DNA of 16,802 nt from CAYZNE01 sp964461035. GTDB taxonomy: Archaea > Nanobdellota > Nanobdellia > Woesearchaeales > CAYZNE01. The stretch covers positions 1 to 16,802 of the forward strand of contig CAYWRI010000026.1 in the NCBI GenBank assembly GCA_964461035.1. Direction: 5' to 3'. A program made the position numbers and the translations under genes. Numbering within the stretch: the stretch's first letter is position 1; the number at the start of each line of letters is the position of its first letter. The notes beneath the pieces are model-generated. The model ran no database searches, had not been told where the DNA came from, and saw only the letters and a program-made list of their open reading frames with translations. Below are positions 1 through 7,910 of the stretch, one piece after another.

Positions 1-1943
1 ACAATATTTTTAAGACCGAATACGCCTCTAACTTTTTTTATTGCTTCACACTCAAGAGCAAAAGCTTCTTTGTAATTTTCATCATAATATCTTGAAGCTC
101 CTCTCCATCCAATCATAGGATTATCTTCAGAAGGTTCAAAATATGTTCCACCAATTAAATTTGCATATTCATTACTTTTGAAATCACTCAATCTTAAAAT
201 AACTTTTTTAGGATAGAATGCGGAAGCAATAGTTCCTATTCCTTGAGCCAATTTGTCTATGAAAAATTGTTTTTTATCATCATACCCTGTTGTTAATTCA
301 TCGATTTGTTGTCTAACACTTTCGCTCGATACTTTGTCATAATGAATTAGCGCCAATGGATGAATTTTAATGTATGAATTTATAACAAATTCTTCTCTTG
401 CAAGACCTATTCCCTGATTAGGTATAAAACTAAATTCAAATGCTTGTTCAGGATTTCCAACATTCATCATTATTTTTGTTTTAGTTTGAGGCATGTTTTT
501 TAAGTCATGTTCTTCTATTTCAAATTTAAGTTTTCCTTCATAAACAAAACCTACGTCTCCATCAGCACAATTAGTTGTAACTTCTTGTCCTGATTTAAGT
601 ACTTCTGTTCCCATTTTTGTTCCAACAACACAGGGAATGCCTAATTCTCTAGAAATTATTGCAGCATGACACGTTCTTCCACCCCTATTAGTTACTATGG
701 CTGAAGCAATTTTCATGATTGGTTCCCAATCAGGATCAGTCATATCTGTTACAAGAACTTCTCCTTTTTTAAAACTGTGAATATCTTTAACATCTTTTAT
801 CACATTAACTATGCCACTACCAATTTTTGCTCCAACACTTCTTCCTTCTATAAGAATTTTACCTGTTTCTTTCATAACATATTTTCTTAATTTTGTTAAA
901 TCCTTTTGTGAATGAACAGTTTCAGGTCTTGCTTGAACCATGAACAATTCATTAGTGATTCCATCCTTTGCCCATTCCATATCCATTGGTTTGTGCTTGC
1001 CTGCTTTTGCAGAATAATGATCTTCAACTATGCAAGCCCAACTTGCAAGTTTCAAAACTTCTTCATCAGATATACAAAATTGTTTTCTATGAGTTGGATC
1101 AACAGAAACATTTTTTGTAGGCTGTTTTCCATCTTTTGTATAAATCATTTTAATTTCTTTTGAACCAATTTTTTTAGATATTATAGGTTTAAATCCTAAT
1201 TTTAATGTTGTTTTAAATACATAAAACTCATCAGGATTTACTGCACCTTGAACAACATTTTCTCCAAGACCGTATGCACCTGTTACAAATGCAACATCTT
1301 GAAATCCTGACTCTGTATCAATTGAAAACATTACGCCACTTGCAGCCAAGTCAGATCTTACCATTTTTTGAACACCTATTGAAAGTGCAATTGAAAAATG
1401 GTCAAAGCCCTTGTCCTGTCTATAAGATATTGCTCTATTTGTAAATAAAGATGCAAAACATCTTTTACAAGCATCAATAACTTCAATTGGACCTTTAATA
1501 TTAAGATAGGTATCTTGTTGTCCTGCAAAACTTGCATCAGGTAAATCTTCTGCGGTTGCACTACTTCTAACAGCAACATCAGTATTTTCCCCATATTCTT
1601 TACACATATTATTATACGCTTCAATTATCGCATTTTTTAAGTCATCAGGAAAATCAATATTTCTAATTAAATTCCTAACTTTTTCTCCTCTTTCTTGAAG
1701 ATTATATAAATCTGAAGTGTCAAGATCTGATAAAATTTGTTTTATTTGATCTTTAACTCCTGCATTTTCAAGAAGATATCTATATGCAAAAGCTGTTACT
1801 GCAAAACCATTAGGAATATTAACTCCCTTTGGAATTAGATTTGTATACATTTCTCCAAGTGAAGCATTTTTTCCGCCAACTAAAGGAACATCTTCTATTC
1901 CTAACTGATCAAACCATAGAATGAACTTTGTATTTTTATCCAA
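1..1943 (-). CDS. ppsA: phosphoenolpyruvate synthase, 3' end outside window
   Basis: Phosphoenolpyruvate synthase converts pyruvate, ATP and water to PEP, AMP and phosphate; in archaea it serves gluconeogenesis and sometimes glycolysis. 647 codons are visible. The N-terminal ATP-grasp (PPDK_N) part begins with VGGKNASLGEM and contains the VRSSATAEDLPDASFAGQQ loop. The swivelling domain carries the phosphorylated-histidine motif GGRTCHAAIISRELGIPCVVG-like (longest visible piece GGRTCHAAIISRE), with the catalytic histidine at about residue 426. The PEP/pyruvate barrel follows, with NQGIGLAREEF. The family is about 750-800 residues, so roughly the last 100-150 lie beyond base 1. The start is TTG at 1943-1941: it is preceded by AGAGGGGG at 1957-1950 and places the usual N-terminal FILWFDQLG at the right distance; no nearby ATG fits. 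Family call very sure; start fairly sure. Confidence 0.96.
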   Translation of the reverse strand, partial: MDKNTKFILWFDQLGIEDVPLVGGKNASLGEMYTNLIPKGVNIPNGFAVTAFAYRYLLENAGVKDQIKQILSDLDTSDLYNLQERGEKVRNLIRNIDFPDDLKNAIIEAYNNMCKEYGENTDVAVRSSATAEDLPDASFAGQQDTYLNIKGPIEVIDACKRCFASLFTNRAISYRQDKGFDHFSIALSIGVQKMVRSDLAASGVMFSIDTESGFQDVAFVTGAYGLGENVVQGAVNPDEFYVFKTTLKLGFKPIISKKIGSKEIKMIYTKDGKQPTKNVSVDPTHRKQFCISDEEVLKLASWACIVEDHYSAKAGKHKPMDMEWAKDGITNELFMVQARPETVHSQKDLTKLRKYVMKETGKILIEGRSVGAKIGSGIVNVIKDVKDIHSFKKGEVLVTDMTDPDWEPIMKIASAIVTNRGGRTCHAAIISRELGIPCVVGTKMGTEVLKSGQEVTTNCADGDVGFVYEGKLKFEIEEHDLKNMPQTKTKIMMNVGNPEQAFEFSFIPNQGIGLAREEFVINSYIKIHPLALIHYDKVSSESVRQQIDELTTGYDDKKQFFIDKLAQGIGTIASAFYPKKVILRLSDFKSNEYANLIGGTYFEPSEDNPMIGWRGASRYYDENYKEAFALECEAIKKVRGVFGLKNI

Positions 1944-1971
1944 ATTAATCCCCCTCTTTTATCTTTTAATT

Positions 1972-2003
1972 TTAATATGAAACCCAAAGTAATTTCATAT
2001 TAA
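1972..2003. promoter_or_regulatory. perfect 11-bp inverted repeat in ppsA leader
   Basis: TTAATATGAAA (1972-1982) and TTTCATATTAA (1993-2003) are exact reverse complements around a 10-base spacer. The element lies between the predicted ppsA start of transcription (near 2013) and the ribosome binding site (1957-1950). It could be an operator for a dimeric regulator or a leader RNA hairpin; the sequence alone does not decide. Operator-type control of a gluconeogenic gene is inference. Confidence 0.55.
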
Positions 2004-2033
2004 CTCACTCAGTTTATTATTATTAGAAAATCT

Positions 2034-2050
2034 CTTTATAAATATTTCCT
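2034..2050 (-). promoter_or_regulatory. TATA/BRE promoter for ppsA
   Basis: On the minus strand AGGAAATATTTATAAAG reads as a purine BRE followed by an archaeal TATA box (TTTATAAA). Transcription should begin about 25 bases downstream, near 2013, giving a leader of about 70 bases before the TTG start. Confidence 0.6.
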
Positions 2051-2177
2051 TTATATTTTAAACTATTGTTAGGTTTCCATCAATTTTTAGATTAACTCTT
2101 GAATAGTTTTATATTGACTAAATAAGTGAATCTTCATGAGACATGTATACTAGTTTACGCGATTTCAACACCACAAA

Positions 2178-2219
2178 AAATATAAAGAAAATGAATTTCT
2201 AGTTTATTTTTAGGGTGAT
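2178..2219 (+). promoter_or_regulatory. promoter and ribosome binding site of moxR operon
   Basis: AAATATAAAG at 2178-2187 is a TATA-like box, predicting transcription from about 2208. GGGTGAT at 2213-2219 is a good match to the archaeal Shine-Dalgarno core and lies 3 bases before the ATG at 2223, supporting that start. The rest of 1944-2222 shows no gene. Confidence 0.5.
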
Positions 2220-2222
2220 AGT

Positions 2223-3209
2223 ATGAATTATGAGATAAAAGAACTTAATGAAAAAGCAGAAGCATATTCTGAAGAAATCAAAAAAATATTAAAAGAAATT
2301 AAAAAAGTTATTGTCGGACATGAAAAAATACTTGAAAAATTATTAATTTCTTTAGTTGCAAATGGCCATGTTCTTCTTGAAGGTGCACCCGGATTGGCAA
2401 AAACTTTGATGATAAAAACTCTTTCTGAAACATTACATGCAAACTTTAGAAGAATACAGTTCACTCCAGATATTTTACCTGCAGATATTATTGGGACTAA
2501 AATATATAATCATAAAGATTCAAGTTTCAGTACTAAAAAAGGACCTATTTTTGCAAACTTTATTTTAGCTGATGAAATAAATAGGGCACCTCCCAAAGTT
2601 CAATCTGCGCTTCTTGAAGCGATGCAAGAAAGACAGGTAACAATTCAAGGAGATACATTTGAAATTAAAAAGCCATTTCTTGTTTTAGCAACACAAAATC
2701 CTATTGAAAGTGAAGGAACTTATAAATTACCTGAAGCACAAGTTGATAGATTTATGTTTAAATTATTAATTGATTATCCCCTTAAATTAGAAGAAAAGGA
2801 AATAATTAAAAGAAACACTGAAGGCCGTAAAGTAGAAGTAAAAAAAATATTTTCTCCTGAAAAAATAATTGAAATACAAAAGTTTTGTCAAGAGGTTTAT
2901 GCAGATGAAAAAATACAAGATTATGTTTCAGAGATTGTTGATGCAACAAGAAACCCTGAAACTTATGGTCTAGAAATTTCAGAATTAATTGATTATGGTG
3001 CTTCTCCAAGAGCATCAATCTGGTTGATTCTTGCTGGAAAAGCTAATGCAATATTGCATAGTAGAGGATATGTTATTCCTGAAGATATAAAAGATATTGC
3101 TTATGATGTTTTAAGACATAGAATAATACTTAGCTATGAAGCAGAAGCTGAAGAAATAACTTCAGAAGATATTATAAAAAAAATACTTGCAAAAATAGAG
3201 TCTCCTTAA
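2223..3209 (+). CDS. MoxR-family AAA+ ATPase
   Basis: A 328-residue AAA+ ATPase of the MoxR type, acting in the cytoplasm as an ATP-driven chaperone for VWA-domain partners. Motifs in order: Walker A GAPGLAKT (about 54-61), Walker B ILADEINRAPPK (114-125), LLEAMQERQVTI just after it, sensor 1 LATQNP (155-160) and the sensor 2 motif GASPRA (259-264) in the C-terminal helical lid (AAA_lid_2). Length is normal for the family. It is the first gene of a tight operon and is followed six bases later by a DUF58 gene and then a VWA gene, the conserved MoxR partnership. Family members are known from metalloenzyme activation and envelope stress, but which substrate is remodelled here is unknown. All catalytic motifs are intact. 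Confidence 0.95.
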   Translation: MNYEIKELNEKAEAYSEEIKKILKEIKKVIVGHEKILEKLLISLVANGHVLLEGAPGLAKTLMIKTLSETLHANFRRIQFTPDILPADIIGTKIYNHKDSSFSTKKGPIFANFILADEINRAPPKVQSALLEAMQERQVTIQGDTFEIKKPFLVLATQNPIESEGTYKLPEAQVDRFMFKLLIDYPLKLEEKEIIKRNTEGRKVEVKKIFSPEKIIEIQKFCQEVYADEKIQDYVSEIVDATRNPETYGLEISELIDYGASPRASIWLILAGKANAILHSRGYVIPEDIKDIAYDVLRHRIILSYEAEAEEITSEDIIKKILAKIESP

Positions 3210-3215
3210 TTAGAT

Positions 3216-4109
3216 ATGATTAAAATGCAAAAAACAAAAGAGATTCTTAAGAAAGTTAGAACTATTGAAATTAAAACAAATAGACTTGTAGAGGGTCTTT
3301 TACAAGGCGCATATCATTCTGTATTTAAAGGAAGAGGAATTGAATTTTCTGAAGTTAGAGAATATGTTCCAGGAGATGATATAAGAACAATTGATTGGAA
3401 TGTTACAGCAAGAATGAATTTTCCTTACATTAAAGAATTTATTGAAGAAAGAGATTTAACAATTTACATAGTTCTTGATGTTTCTGCGTCAAATAAATTT
3501 GGTTATGAAGAAACAAAAAAGCAAAAAACAATAGAACTTTCTGCTTCACTCATGTTTTCTGCTCTTAAAAATAATGATAATATTGGTCTGTGTTTATTCA
3601 CAGATAAAGTAGAAAAATTTATACCTCCAAGAAAAGGGAAAAAACATGTTTTAAAACTAATCAGAGAAATGATTCAATTTACTCCTGAAAGTAGTTTAAC
3701 AGAAATTTCATCAACTTTAAGTTATCTTTCAAAGATAATAAAAAGAAAAGGCATAATATTTATTATTTCAGATTTTTTTGCAGATAAACCGTTTGAAAAA
3801 GAATTGAGATTATTGAAAAACAAACATGATGTTGTAGCAATTAATATAAATGATATTAGAGAATCAGAGATTCCAGATATAGGTTATATTGAGCTTGAAG
3901 ATGAAGAAACAGGGGAGCAGATTCTTGTTAATACATCAAATAAATTTTTCAGAGAAAACTATGCGAAAATGTCGCAAGAAAAAGATTTAAATTTAAAAAA
4001 TTTATTTAAAAAACTTAAGATTGATGTTATTCAACTTAAAACTAATGAACCTTTTGAAATAAATCTGAGAAAATTTTTTAAAATAAGACAAAATAGGATG
4101 GCTAGATAA
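3216..4109 (+). CDS. DUF58 (VWA-like) protein, MoxR partner
   Basis: A 297-residue soluble DUF58 protein. The family signature is clear at about residues 41-66: GIEFSEVREYVPGDDIRTID followed by WNVTAR. After it comes a VWA-like fold with a retained MIDAS start DVSAS (88-92), so it may still bind a divalent metal ion. No membrane segment is visible. DUF58 genes nearly always follow moxR, and the product is thought to link the ATPase to its membrane VWA partners. The stop codon is one base before the ATG of the next gene, pointing to co-translation. A second ATG lies three codons downstream and neither start has a strong ribosome binding site; the first is used here. Family call sure, exact role unknown. 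Confidence 0.92.
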   Translation: MIKMQKTKEILKKVRTIEIKTNRLVEGLLQGAYHSVFKGRGIEFSEVREYVPGDDIRTIDWNVTARMNFPYIKEFIEERDLTIYIVLDVSASNKFGYEETKKQKTIELSASLMFSALKNNDNIGLCLFTDKVEKFIPPRKGKKHVLKLIREMIQFTPESSLTEISSTLSYLSKIIKRKGIIFIISDFFADKPFEKELRLLKNKHDVVAININDIRESEIPDIGYIELEDEETGEQILVNTSNKFFRENYAKMSQEKDLNLKNLFKKLKIDVIQLKTNEPFEINLRKFFKIRQNRMAR

Positions 4110-4110
4110 A

Positions 4111-5064
4111 ATGACACTTGAATTTATTAATCAAAATTTTTTATTACTATTATTAATAGTTCCAGTAATATACTATTTTTACAATTTAAACAACAAAAAG
4201 AAAAAGAAGCAAGCAATAAAATTTAGTCATCTTGCATTAATAAAAAATGCCATGGACAATACAAAAAAGTTTTCAAGAATCAATGTTTTATTTTATTTAA
4301 TTCTTTTGTCAATTGTATTTTTAATAATTGGTCTTGCAAATCCACACATTCCTTTGAAGCAAGTTAAAGAAGGAGTTAATGTTGTTCTAGTCATAGATAA
4401 TTCTGGTTCTATGCAAGCAACAGATTATTCTCCTAATAGATTAGAAGCAGCAAAGAACTCTGCAGAAATATTAATTAATAGTTTAAATTCAAAAGATCAT
4501 GTTGGTATTGTTGTTTTTGAATCAGGCGCTACGACAGCAGCTTATTTAAGTCCATTCAAAGATAAAGCTAAAAATAAACTTAAAGCAATAAGTGCTAAGG
4601 ATGGTAAAACTGCAATTGGAGATGGATTAAGTCTTGCAGTTGATATGGCTACTTCAATCCCAAATAAAAAGAAAGTTATAATTTTATTAAGTGATGGAGT
4701 GAGTAATGCAGGCGTTATTAGTCCTGATGAAGCCACAATATTTGCAAAAATGAATAAAATTCAGGTTTACACTATCGGAATGGGTTCTGAAGGAAATGTT
4801 GTTCTTGGATATGATTGGTTTGGAAACCCACAATATGCTGAACTTGATGAACAAACTCTAATAAATATTGCTCAGCAAACGGGAGGTCAGTATTTTAAAG
4901 CTGTTGATACAAAAACACTTGACAACATATATAATTCAATTAGTAAAGATATTGAAAGAGAAAAAGAGCCAACAAGTATTAAAGATTGGTTTGTTATTGG
5001 CGCAATACTTTTATTATTAGCTCAATTCTATTTAAGATATGGTAAAGGTAGAATAATACAATGA
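4111..5064 (+). CDS. BatA-like membrane-anchored VWA protein
   Basis: A 317-residue VWA protein with the layout of BatA/BatB: a hydrophobic segment at about 8-23, a basic stretch (KKKKK), a second membrane helix at 59-76, the VWA domain at about 88-280 and a final membrane helix at 293-308. The MIDAS is complete by eye: DNSGS (96-100), Thr167 in GKTAIGDGL, and Asp195 in LLSDG. A metal-dependent ligand-binding domain held close to the membrane by helices on both sides is expected. It sits third in the operon after moxR and the DUF58 gene, and its stop overlaps the next start by four bases. Bacterial relatives belong to Bat operons linked to envelope integrity or oxygen tolerance; applying that role to this archaeon is inference. 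Confidence 0.93.
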   Translation: MTLEFINQNFLLLLLIVPVIYYFYNLNNKKKKKQAIKFSHLALIKNAMDNTKKFSRINVLFYLILLSIVFLIIGLANPHIPLKQVKEGVNVVLVIDNSGSMQATDYSPNRLEAAKNSAEILINSLNSKDHVGIVVFESGATTAAYLSPFKDKAKNKLKAISAKDGKTAIGDGLSLAVDMATSIPNKKKVIILLSDGVSNAGVISPDEATIFAKMNKIQVYTIGMGSEGNVVLGYDWFGNPQYAELDEQTLINIAQQTGGQYFKAVDTKTLDNIYNSISKDIEREKEPTSIKDWFVIGAILLLLAQFYLRYGKGRIIQ

Positions 5065-6620
5065 AAAATGACAAAACAAAAAAAACGAAAAGAGTTTCAT
5101 TAATAAATGCATTAATTATACTTTCATTTATGATAATATTTTGTTCTTCTGTATATTCAGAAGATATTGCTATGAAAATTAATAGTTCTGAATACTATTT
5201 TCTTGTTAATCAAAATGCAGTCATTCCATTAGAATTAAATAACACGTATAATCATGCAGTTAGCGGAACTTTAACTTATAGTATTTCACAGCAAATTACT
5301 CAATCAGGTTTTCAATATTCTAATTCCAACACTCAACAAAGTTCTTTTTCTGTTCCACAAGGAAACAGTATTGTAAATTTAGATTTTGGAACATCTGAAA
5401 ATCCCTCAACAATGGATATAAGTTTAAGTTTTAATTTTGTAGAAAATGAATCTAAAATTGTGAGTTTAGACAATATCAAAATTCACTTTGTTTCTGATGA
5501 CTCACAGAAACAACAGAATTCACAATCACAACAAAGCACATCTCAAAGTAATAATCAACAACAATCACAATCTCAAAATAACCAAAATAATCAGAACCAA
5601 CAAAGTTCGCAACAACAAGAACCAACAAATTCTCAGATGCAACAACAGCAACAAAAACTTCAGAATAATCAGCTTCCTGCAGATAGTAATGCTTTAAAAG
5701 ATGAAATAAAAAAACAATACGATAATCAGCAAAAAATGAAAGACGAATTTCAAAAAGAACTTTCTAAAAATTCAGAGTTTCAAAAAAAGCATCAAGAAAT
5801 GCTTTCAGAAGGTTATAATTTAACAAACGGAAATATGAATCCAACATCAAATAATACGGGAGATTTTAATCTCAATTATGAAAAAAATGGTGAAACTGCA
5901 AATCTTAAAGGAAATATGGTTAATGGAACAATGCAAGATATCCAAAAAACAAGCTCTGAAGATACACAAAAAATAATGAATCAATTAAGAAATAATAGTG
6001 ATTTTAAAAACTATGATAAAACTTTAAAAAAACAAGGTTTTAATAGTACGTCTCCAAAAATATCCAAACAAGGAAATCAAACAAATATAGAGATTGAATA
6101 CAAAAATCAGTTAAATGAAACTGCAAAAATACTATCTACAATTGAAAATGAAGAAATCAAAAAAGTAGAATTAGAATTAAAACATTCAAAAAATTGGTTA
6201 TGGTATGTTTTTATTATTATAATTTTATGTGTTTTAAGTTATTTTATTTCTAAGAAATTGAAAAAAAATAAATTAGAATTAGAAGTAACTCCTAAAAAAA
6301 TAGAAAAAACCATTGACTTTAGAAAAGAAGCAAGAAAAATGATTCAAGAAGCAAAAGAATTATTTGAGTCAAATGAAAAAAAAGAAGCATATGCCCTTGC
6401 TTCTTTAGCAATAAGATTTTTTTATAGGTGTAAATTAGAAACTAAAAAAGATATAACTGGTTTTGAACTTGTTAAATTATTAAAATCTAAAAAAATAAAT
6501 TATGAAGAAACTCAAAAATGTCTTAATTTGTGTGGTCTTGTCGAATTTGCAAAATACAACCCGAACAAAAAAGATTTTGATAAAATAATTGATATTGCTG
6601 GGAAAATTATTAGAGAATAA
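5061..6620 (+). CDS. BatD-like secreted membrane protein with Q/N-rich linker
   Basis: A 519-residue protein, the last gene of the moxR operon, starting inside the previous stop (ATGA overlap). I see a signal peptide or N-terminal anchor (about 11-33), a beta-rich domain (34-145), a low-complexity Q/N/S-rich linker (149-206), two related segments of about 60 residues (233-294 and 308-366), one membrane helix (379-396) and a basic, helical tail (413-519) predicted to be cytoplasmic. This order recalls BatD, an exported domain plus a membrane helix and a soluble tail, and the position matches Bat operons, but overall I do not recognise close sequence similarity. The cytoplasmic tail could contact the DUF58 or MoxR proteins. 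Coding is sure; the BatD comparison rests mostly on architecture and context. Confidence 0.85.
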   Translation: MKNDKTKKTKRVSLINALIILSFMIIFCSSVYSEDIAMKINSSEYYFLVNQNAVIPLELNNTYNHAVSGTLTYSISQQITQSGFQYSNSNTQQSSFSVPQGNSIVNLDFGTSENPSTMDISLSFNFVENESKIVSLDNIKIHFVSDDSQKQQNSQSQQSTSQSNNQQQSQSQNNQNNQNQQSSQQQEPTNSQMQQQQQKLQNNQLPADSNALKDEIKKQYDNQQKMKDEFQKELSKNSEFQKKHQEMLSEGYNLTNGNMNPTSNNTGDFNLNYEKNGETANLKGNMVNGTMQDIQKTSSEDTQKIMNQLRNNSDFKNYDKTLKKQGFNSTSPKISKQGNQTNIEIEYKNQLNETAKILSTIENEEIKKVELELKHSKNWLWYVFIIIILCVLSYFISKKLKKNKLELEVTPKKIEKTIDFRKEARKMIQEAKELFESNEKKEAYALASLAIRFFYRCKLETKKDITGFELVKLLKSKKINYEETQKCLNLCGLVEFAKYNPNKKDFDKIIDIAGKIIRE

Positions 6621-6625
6621 AAAAA
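6619..6625 (-). terminator. oligo-T terminator of the minus-strand operon
   Basis: Seven consecutive T on the minus strand lie about 16 bases after the stop of the tRNA methyltransferase gene. Archaeal polymerase stops at such tracts without needing a hairpin. The tract overlaps the stop codon of the convergent moxR operon. Confidence 0.4.
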
Positions 6626-6640
6626 TTAGTGTTTCTTTAG

Positions 6641-7393
6641 CTAAACAATTTTTCGACAAAAAACAAGAAAACCCGTGTGGCCTATTTCAATGTTTAAAGG
6701 TTTTGATTTTCTTTTTGTTAAATCCCAGGGTCTATGTAATATTTCTTTAGCACAAATTAATGAAAAGGAATCATCATTTTCAATTGCATTAACAATTTCT
6801 TTTGCCTGAGTAATTTGCGGTGCATAAGTTACAAAGTAACCACCTATTTTAAGAAATTCTTTAACAGTTTTAAGTGAAGATAATGGCTCAGGCATGTCAA
6901 TAACAAAAACATCTGCTTTTTCTGATTTAACAACTTTTTTTACAGATTCAGAATCTGTAATATCAACTTTGTGAAAAAATATATTATCTAATTTTAATAG
7001 TATTTTATTTTTTTCACAACATTCTAAGTGATCTTCTCGGATATCAAAAGAAAAAACTTTTTTAGCATATTTTCCTAAAAAGCAAGCAAGTCCTCCTGAC
7101 CCCGCCCCTGCATCAAAAACAATAGTTTCGGATGTCACACCAGTTTCTGCAAGAATAACTGCAGCATCTTTCATCGTAATTATTTGTGCTCTTCTTTTTA
7201 GATTACTAAAATCATCTGAAAAATGTGAATCAAAAACACTTATTTTATTTCCATTATGTGTTTCAGTTATAGAATTTTTATTAAATTCTTCTTTGTAAAC
7301 TATTCCGTATTCTGTATGAAAATCGTTCTTGGTTTTTGATTCAGGAACATAAATATTCTTATTTTTATCTAAATATATTATTTTGTTTGACAT
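6641..7393 (-). CDS. trmI: TrmI-type tRNA (adenine-N1)-methyltransferase
   Basis: A 250-residue Rossmann-fold methyltransferase of the TrmI/GCD14 family, which uses S-adenosylmethionine to make m1A in the T-loop of tRNA (position 57/58 in archaea). The family stretch RRAQIITMKDAAVI (67-80) precedes SAM motif I DAGAGSGG (94-101). FSFDIRED (114-121) is the acidic loop after strand 2, and VIDMPEP (164-170) is the catalytic motif IV with the D-x-P-x-P pattern. Length is typical for the archaeal enzyme. It is the last gene of a three-gene run; 33 bases separate it from the upstream PUA gene, and AGATATAAAC at the end of that gene could be an additional internal TATA box. The linkage with an RNA-binding PUA protein fits RNA maturation. 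Confidence 0.9.
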   Translation of the reverse strand: MSNKIIYLDKNKNIYVPESKTKNDFHTEYGIVYKEEFNKNSITETHNGNKISVFDSHFSDDFSNLKRRAQIITMKDAAVILAETGVTSETIVFDAGAGSGGLACFLGKYAKKVFSFDIREDHLECCEKNKILLKLDNIFFHKVDITDSESVKKVVKSEKADVFVIDMPEPLSSLKTVKEFLKIGGYFVTYAPQITQAKEIVNAIENDDSFSLICAKEILHRPWDLTKRKSKPLNIEIGHTGFLVFCRKIV

Positions 7394-7426
7394 ATTAGTT
7401 AGATAACAGACTTAGTTTAAAAAAGT

Positions 7427-7909
7427 TTATATCTCTTTACGAACATAAGCACCCTTATCAAGAATATGATAATATTGACCGTTCTTAAAAGAACCTGCTA
7501 ATCCCAGATTTTCATTATTTTTATTTTGAACAAAAACATTTCTTGCAGAATCTTTAGATTTATCAGACGATACTCCTGATTTAAATATGTCTTTTCCACA
7601 TAAAAACATCCATTCACTTTTATCATTTATAATTATTTTATCTTCAGAACGTTTTGAAAGAAAATCTATAAATTCGGGATTTGGGAAAAATCCTTTTTGT
7701 CTTAATTCTCCAATGGATGTTCCTACAAAAAAGAATCTGTGATCAATAGAAGTAATGTGGTTTAACAATTTATCATTTACAGAGTAAACAAATTTAGATT
7801 CTTTTACTAAATTTCCAAGTTTATCTAAAACATTTGGAGAGATTCCTAGTTTTCTTACAAATTTTACAATTTCAGAAAACTCTTTAGTTTTTTTATCTAG
7901 GATTTTCAT
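7427..7909 (-). CDS. NIP7-like protein with C-terminal PUA domain
   Basis: A 160-residue protein of the NIP7/UPF0113 type. The N-terminal half (about 1-90) is the alpha/beta family domain with HRFFFVGTSIGELRQ and FFPNPEFIDFL; the C-terminal part (about 91-160) is a PUA domain, with EWMFLCGKDIF (99-109), the GLAGS turn and ILDKGAYVRKE at the end. PUA domains bind structured RNA, and eukaryotic Nip7 acts in 60S ribosome and pre-rRNA maturation; the archaeal role is less defined. The ATG lies one base after the stop of the upstream UDPGP-like gene, so the two are surely co-transcribed. The flanking tRNA methyltransferase supports an RNA-processing role. Assignment to the exact NIP7 subfamily is from remembered motifs. 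Confidence 0.8.
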   Translation of the reverse strand: MKILDKKTKEFSEIVKFVRKLGISPNVLDKLGNLVKESKFVYSVNDKLLNHITSIDHRFFFVGTSIGELRQKGFFPNPEFIDFLSKRSEDKIIINDKSEWMFLCGKDIFKSGVSSDKSKDSARNVFVQNKNNENLGLAGSFKNGQYYHILDKGAYVRKEI

Positions 7910-7910
7910 T

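Noticed and set aside
912..1624. Open frames inside the first 1.9 kb on either strand
   Set aside because: They are out-of-frame readings of the PEP synthase gene, whose protein sequence is continuous and conserved across this stretch.
5488..5697. A 69-codon plus-strand frame rich in Asn, Ile and His
   Set aside because: It is another-frame reading of the CAA/AAT-rich Q/N linker of the operon's fourth gene and has no family features.
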